In this document: one piece after another, positions 6,016-8,203 of the stretch | How positions within the stretch are numbered: the first letter of the stretch is position 1 | Layout of the letters: each line of letters starts with the position of its first letter | Assembly: GCA_020441225.1 (NCBI GenBank) | Contig: JAGRMP010000101.1 | Span: 1-8,203, forward strand | Direction of reading: 5' to 3' | Source: Maritimibacter sp. | Lineage (GTDB): Bacteria > Pseudomonadota > Alphaproteobacteria > Rhodobacterales > Rhodobacteraceae | DNA: 8,203 nucleotides | Position numbers and translations under genes: made by a program | The notes under the pieces: generated by a model | What the model was told of the DNA's origin: nothing | Databases searched by the model: none | What the model saw: the letters and a program-made list of their open reading frames with translations, nothing else

Positions 6016-7078
6016 ACCTGTCCTGCTTATCCTGTCGGTTGGCGAACTGGGCACCAACGTGCTGGAGTCCGCCGCCCGGTCCGGGCTGTTCGGCCGGATC
6101 GTCATCGCCGGGCGCGATGGCGCGAAGGCGCGGGCGCGGGCCAATAGCGCGATTATCGGTGCGGGGTTGGAGTTCGATTACCCTATCATCGAAGGCCTCG
6201 AGCTTGACGTTAACGGCCCAGCTTTTGTGCCTCGGATCAAGTCGATTGCGCCCGATATCATTTTCACCACCGCTTCGATGATGCCCTGGTGGCAGCTGGA
6301 AAAATCAAGCGCACCGCGCTTGCCCTTCGGCGGCTACTTGTCCCTGCACCTCAGTGTAATGAACACCTTCCGCGACCGGCTGGCCGAGGCCGATCTTGAT
6401 GCCATCTGGATCGGGGCATCCTATCCGGACGTGGTCAATCCGATCCTGCACCGCACCGGGTTCGGACCGCTATGCGGTATTGGAAACGTGCAGGAACCAA
6501 TCCCCAAGATCGTCGCCGGGCTCAGCAGGCGACTGTCGTTGTCGCCCGATCAGATCAGGGTCAAACTGGTTGCGCAGCATGCCTTCGAATACGCTGTGCT
6601 GTCCGACGAGGTGACGGCAGACCTGCCGCCGTACCTTCTGCATGTCGAGGCCGCCGGCCGTGATGTGACCGAACAGGCGCGCCAGGTACTACTGGAACCG
6701 TTTCCATTTACCTATGACCTGTTTTTCAATCGGATCACCGCTTCGGCCGCCATCGAGGCGTTCCGGGCGCTTCTCTCGCCGAAACCTGCCGCAGTACATT
6801 TGCCGGGCGTCAACGGGCTGATCGGTGGGTATCCGGTTGTGGTGGGCGGCAGGTGCGCACGGCTGGACCTGCATTCCGATTGGACCGAGGCGCAGGCGAT
6901 CGACACCAACTGTCGCTCGCTCCGCCACGAGGGGATCGAGGCGATCGACTCGGACGGGACCGTTCATTTTACCGAATCCACGCAGCAGGCTTTTGCCGCG
7001 CTGCTGGGCCGCTCGGTCGCGCGTCTGGAGATCACTGGCGCCGCGCAACAGGCCAAAGACATTCTCGATGCGCTCTGA
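6008..7078 (+). CDS. Uncharacterised Rossmann-fold protein, possible NAD(P)-dependent dehydrogenase
   Basis: I do not recognise a named family. About 356 residues. The N-terminus is a beta-alpha-beta dinucleotide-binding unit: hydrophobic strand VLLILSV (5-11), a glycine turn GELGTN (12-17) in place of GxGxxG, helix, then strand IVIAGRD (31-37), where Arg36 hints at NADP(H); 'AGRD..KA' resembles saccharopine-dehydrogenase-like proteins. A second part, about 138-200, has SYPDVVNPIL and CGIGNVQEPIPKI, then a 'lg...dqi.v....aqHa.ey' stretch reminiscent of the catalytic region of malate, opine or family-4-glycosidase-type NAD enzymes; this is weak resemblance only. The C-terminal domain (about 243-345) contains VNGLIGGYPVVVGG and NCRSLRHEGIEAIDSDGTVHFTE. 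No signal peptide or membrane segment. It overlaps the HDAC-like stop by eight bases, so it is probably translationally coupled to it. The start is a TTG, 6008 by ribosome-site spacing or 6002. A coding gene is certain; the function is inference from fold and neighbours. Confidence 0.85.
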   Translation: MTKPVLLILSVGELGTNVLESAARSGLFGRIVIAGRDGAKARARANSAIIGAGLEFDYPIIEGLELDVNGPAFVPRIKSIAPDIIFTTASMMPWWQLEKSSAPRLPFGGYLSLHLSVMNTFRDRLAEADLDAIWIGASYPDVVNPILHRTGFGPLCGIGNVQEPIPKIVAGLSRRLSLSPDQIRVKLVAQHAFEYAVLSDEVTADLPPYLLHVEAAGRDVTEQARQVLLEPFPFTYDLFFNRITASAAIEAFRALLSPKPAAVHLPGVNGLIGGYPVVVGGRCARLDLHSDWTEAQAIDTNCRSLRHEGIEAIDSDGTVHFTESTQQAFAALLGRSVARLEITGAAQQAKDILDAL

Positions 7079-7116
7079 TCTCCACGCTTCATGTTCAACC
7101 GAATGAGACATCAGCC

Positions 7117-8203
7117 ATGAAAACCAACGCCTCCGCCCAGTTCTTCGACCGCGCCATGAAGGTTCTGGTCGAAGGATGCTCCTCCGCCTCGCGCGGACCG
7201 CTGAACTACAGCCCGCACCCGTCCTACTTCCGGAAGGCCAAGGGCGCGCGCATGTGGGATGTGGACGGGAACGAATTCATCGACTGGCAGCTGTCGTTCG
7301 GTTGCCTTCCTCTCGGGCATGCCCACCCTCGTATTGTCGAGACGATCCGCGAGGAGGTGGAAAACGGCACCCACTTCGCCACCGCGCTCGAGATCGAGGT
7401 GGAAGTGGCCGAAATGATGGTCGGCTTGCTGGATCACGTGGACAAGGTACGCTTTGCCAATACCGGAACCGAGGCCTGCATGACTGCCGTGCGCATGGCG
7501 CGCGGACTGACGGGCAAGCGCAAGGTGCTGAAATTCGAGGGCCATTATCACGGCTGGTACGACGGGCTTCTAGTCAGTTCTAACCCGCAACCCGTGACCA
7601 CGCTGGGCCATCCGAACGACCCAGTGCGCATCCCCGACAGCTCTGGCTTGACGCCTGGATCGTGGGAAGACACGCTGGTAGCCGTCTGGAATGACATCGA
7701 CGCGTTGGAGCGGGTTCTGAAGCGCAGCGCGCACGAGATTGCCTGCGTCATGATGGAAGGGGTGATGTCCAACATGGGCGTCATTCCTCCGAAGCCCGGC
7801 TATCTGAAACACGTGCAGGAACTGTGCCACCGGTACGACGTACTGTTTTATCTGGATGAAACCGTTACCGGTTTCCGCCTTGCTCCCGGTGGCGCGGCGG
7901 AACTCTATGGCCTTCAACCCGATATCGTGACCTTCGGCAAGGCGCTAGGGCAGGGCTTTCCGGTGGCCGCGATCGCCGGGCCGTCACACGTCATGGACAG
8001 CATCGAGTATGGCAAGGTGCTGCACTACGGAAGTCAGAACGCGCCGCGTCTGGGACTCTATGCGGTGAAGGTCATGATTGAAGAAATGACGCGTGATGAC
8101 AATGCCGGCTTCCGCAAGCTGACCGATATCGGCAATCAGATGACCGACCGGCTGAACGCCGCCGCGCGCGATGCCGGGCAGAACATGGTGGTGCAGAATG
8201 TCG
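7117..8203 (+). CDS. Class III PLP-dependent aminotransferase, glutamate-1-semialdehyde aminomutase-like, 3'-truncated by window edge
   Basis: Pyridoxal-phosphate enzyme; 362 residues are in the window and the frame is still open at base 8203. Family members are usually about 420-450 residues. PLP pocket: phosphate-binding NTGTEA 115-120, ring-stacking region EGHYHGWYDG 141-150, Glu214 (MEGVMSNMG), Asp247 contacting the pyridine nitrogen (LDETVTGFR 246-254), and Schiff-base Lys275 in TFGKALGQGFP. The cross-subunit phosphate motif is GSQNAP (305-310) rather than the common GT/NxNP. KFEGHYHGWYDGLLV and the GFR motif place it near HemL-type aminomutases, but DET replaces the usual DEV/DEM and the genes around it are catabolic, so I infer an aminotransferase on an amine or amino acid rather than heme synthesis. 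Start: ATG 7117, the only in-frame candidate near the conserved N-terminus, 38 bases after the previous stop, with a weak GAGA at 7105-7108. It probably shares the operon of the two preceding genes. Confidence 0.93.
   Translation, partial: MKTNASAQFFDRAMKVLVEGCSSASRGPLNYSPHPSYFRKAKGARMWDVDGNEFIDWQLSFGCLPLGHAHPRIVETIREEVENGTHFATALEIEVEVAEMMVGLLDHVDKVRFANTGTEACMTAVRMARGLTGKRKVLKFEGHYHGWYDGLLVSSNPQPVTTLGHPNDPVRIPDSSGLTPGSWEDTLVAVWNDIDALERVLKRSAHEIACVMMEGVMSNMGVIPPKPGYLKHVQELCHRYDVLFYLDETVTGFRLAPGGAAELYGLQPDIVTFGKALGQGFPVAAIAGPSHVMDSIEYGKVLHYGSQNAPRLGLYAVKVMIEEMTRDDNAGFRKLTDIGNQMTDRLNAAARDAGQNMVVQNV

Noticed and set aside
4975..6144. 389-codon open frame on the minus strand
   Set aside because: It is antisense to the HDAC-like gene, which carries all its zinc-site residues on the plus strand. 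It is a shadow frame.
7079..7116. Possible promoter or terminator between the Rossmann protein and the aminotransferase
   Set aside because: The 38-base gap shows no convincing -35/-10 pair, palindrome or hairpin. The ATGs at 7091 and 7103 are out of frame with the aminotransferase.

Overview
The window reads as chromosomal DNA of a GC-rich proteobacterium, most likely an alphaproteobacterium of the Rhodobacter/Roseobacter/Paracoccus or Rhizobiales type. This rests on the strong G/C preference at third codon positions, the tight ATGA-style gene overlaps and the protein flavour. No rRNA, tRNA or marker gene fixes the genus. All eight genes lie on the + strand and coding density is above 98%. 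I see no insertion sequence, CRISPR array, tRNA or phage gene.

Region 1 (1-2929) is the back end of a dipeptide/oligopeptide-type (Dpp/Opp, peptide/nickel family) ABC importer. It holds the C-terminal 157 residues of the DppB-like permease, a complete DppC-like permease, and one 540-residue protein carrying both ATPase domains (DppD+DppF fused). Each junction is a 4-base ATGA overlap. The periplasmic binding protein is not in the window and would be expected upstream of position 1.

Region 2 (2931-4905) follows without a break. It holds a classical short-chain dehydrogenase/reductase and an M20-family di-metal amidohydrolase of the N-carbamoyl-amino-acid hydrolase / beta-ureidopropionase / allantoate amidohydrolase group. 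Regions 1 and 2 look like one operon: import a small amide or ureido compound, hydrolyse it, and oxidise or reduce a product.

Region 3 (4906-8203) starts with the only sizeable non-coding gap, 87 bases. It contains a good sigma-70-like promoter, a 5+5 inverted repeat over its -35 box, and a perfect 16-bp palindrome (4954-4969) over the expected transcription start. Behind it come a histone-deacetylase-fold amidohydrolase resembling acetylpolyamine amidohydrolase, an unrecognised Rossmann-fold protein with a TTG start, and a class III PLP aminotransferase related to glutamate-1-semialdehyde aminomutase that runs off the right edge.

Read together, the genes suggest a catabolic island for an N-acylated and/or N-carbamoylated amine or amino acid: uptake by the ABC importer, two different C-N hydrolases, then transamination and two nicotinamide-type oxidoreductases. 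The substrate cannot be told from sequence alone. The most novel parts are the combination itself, the orphan Rossmann protein and the palindromic operator.
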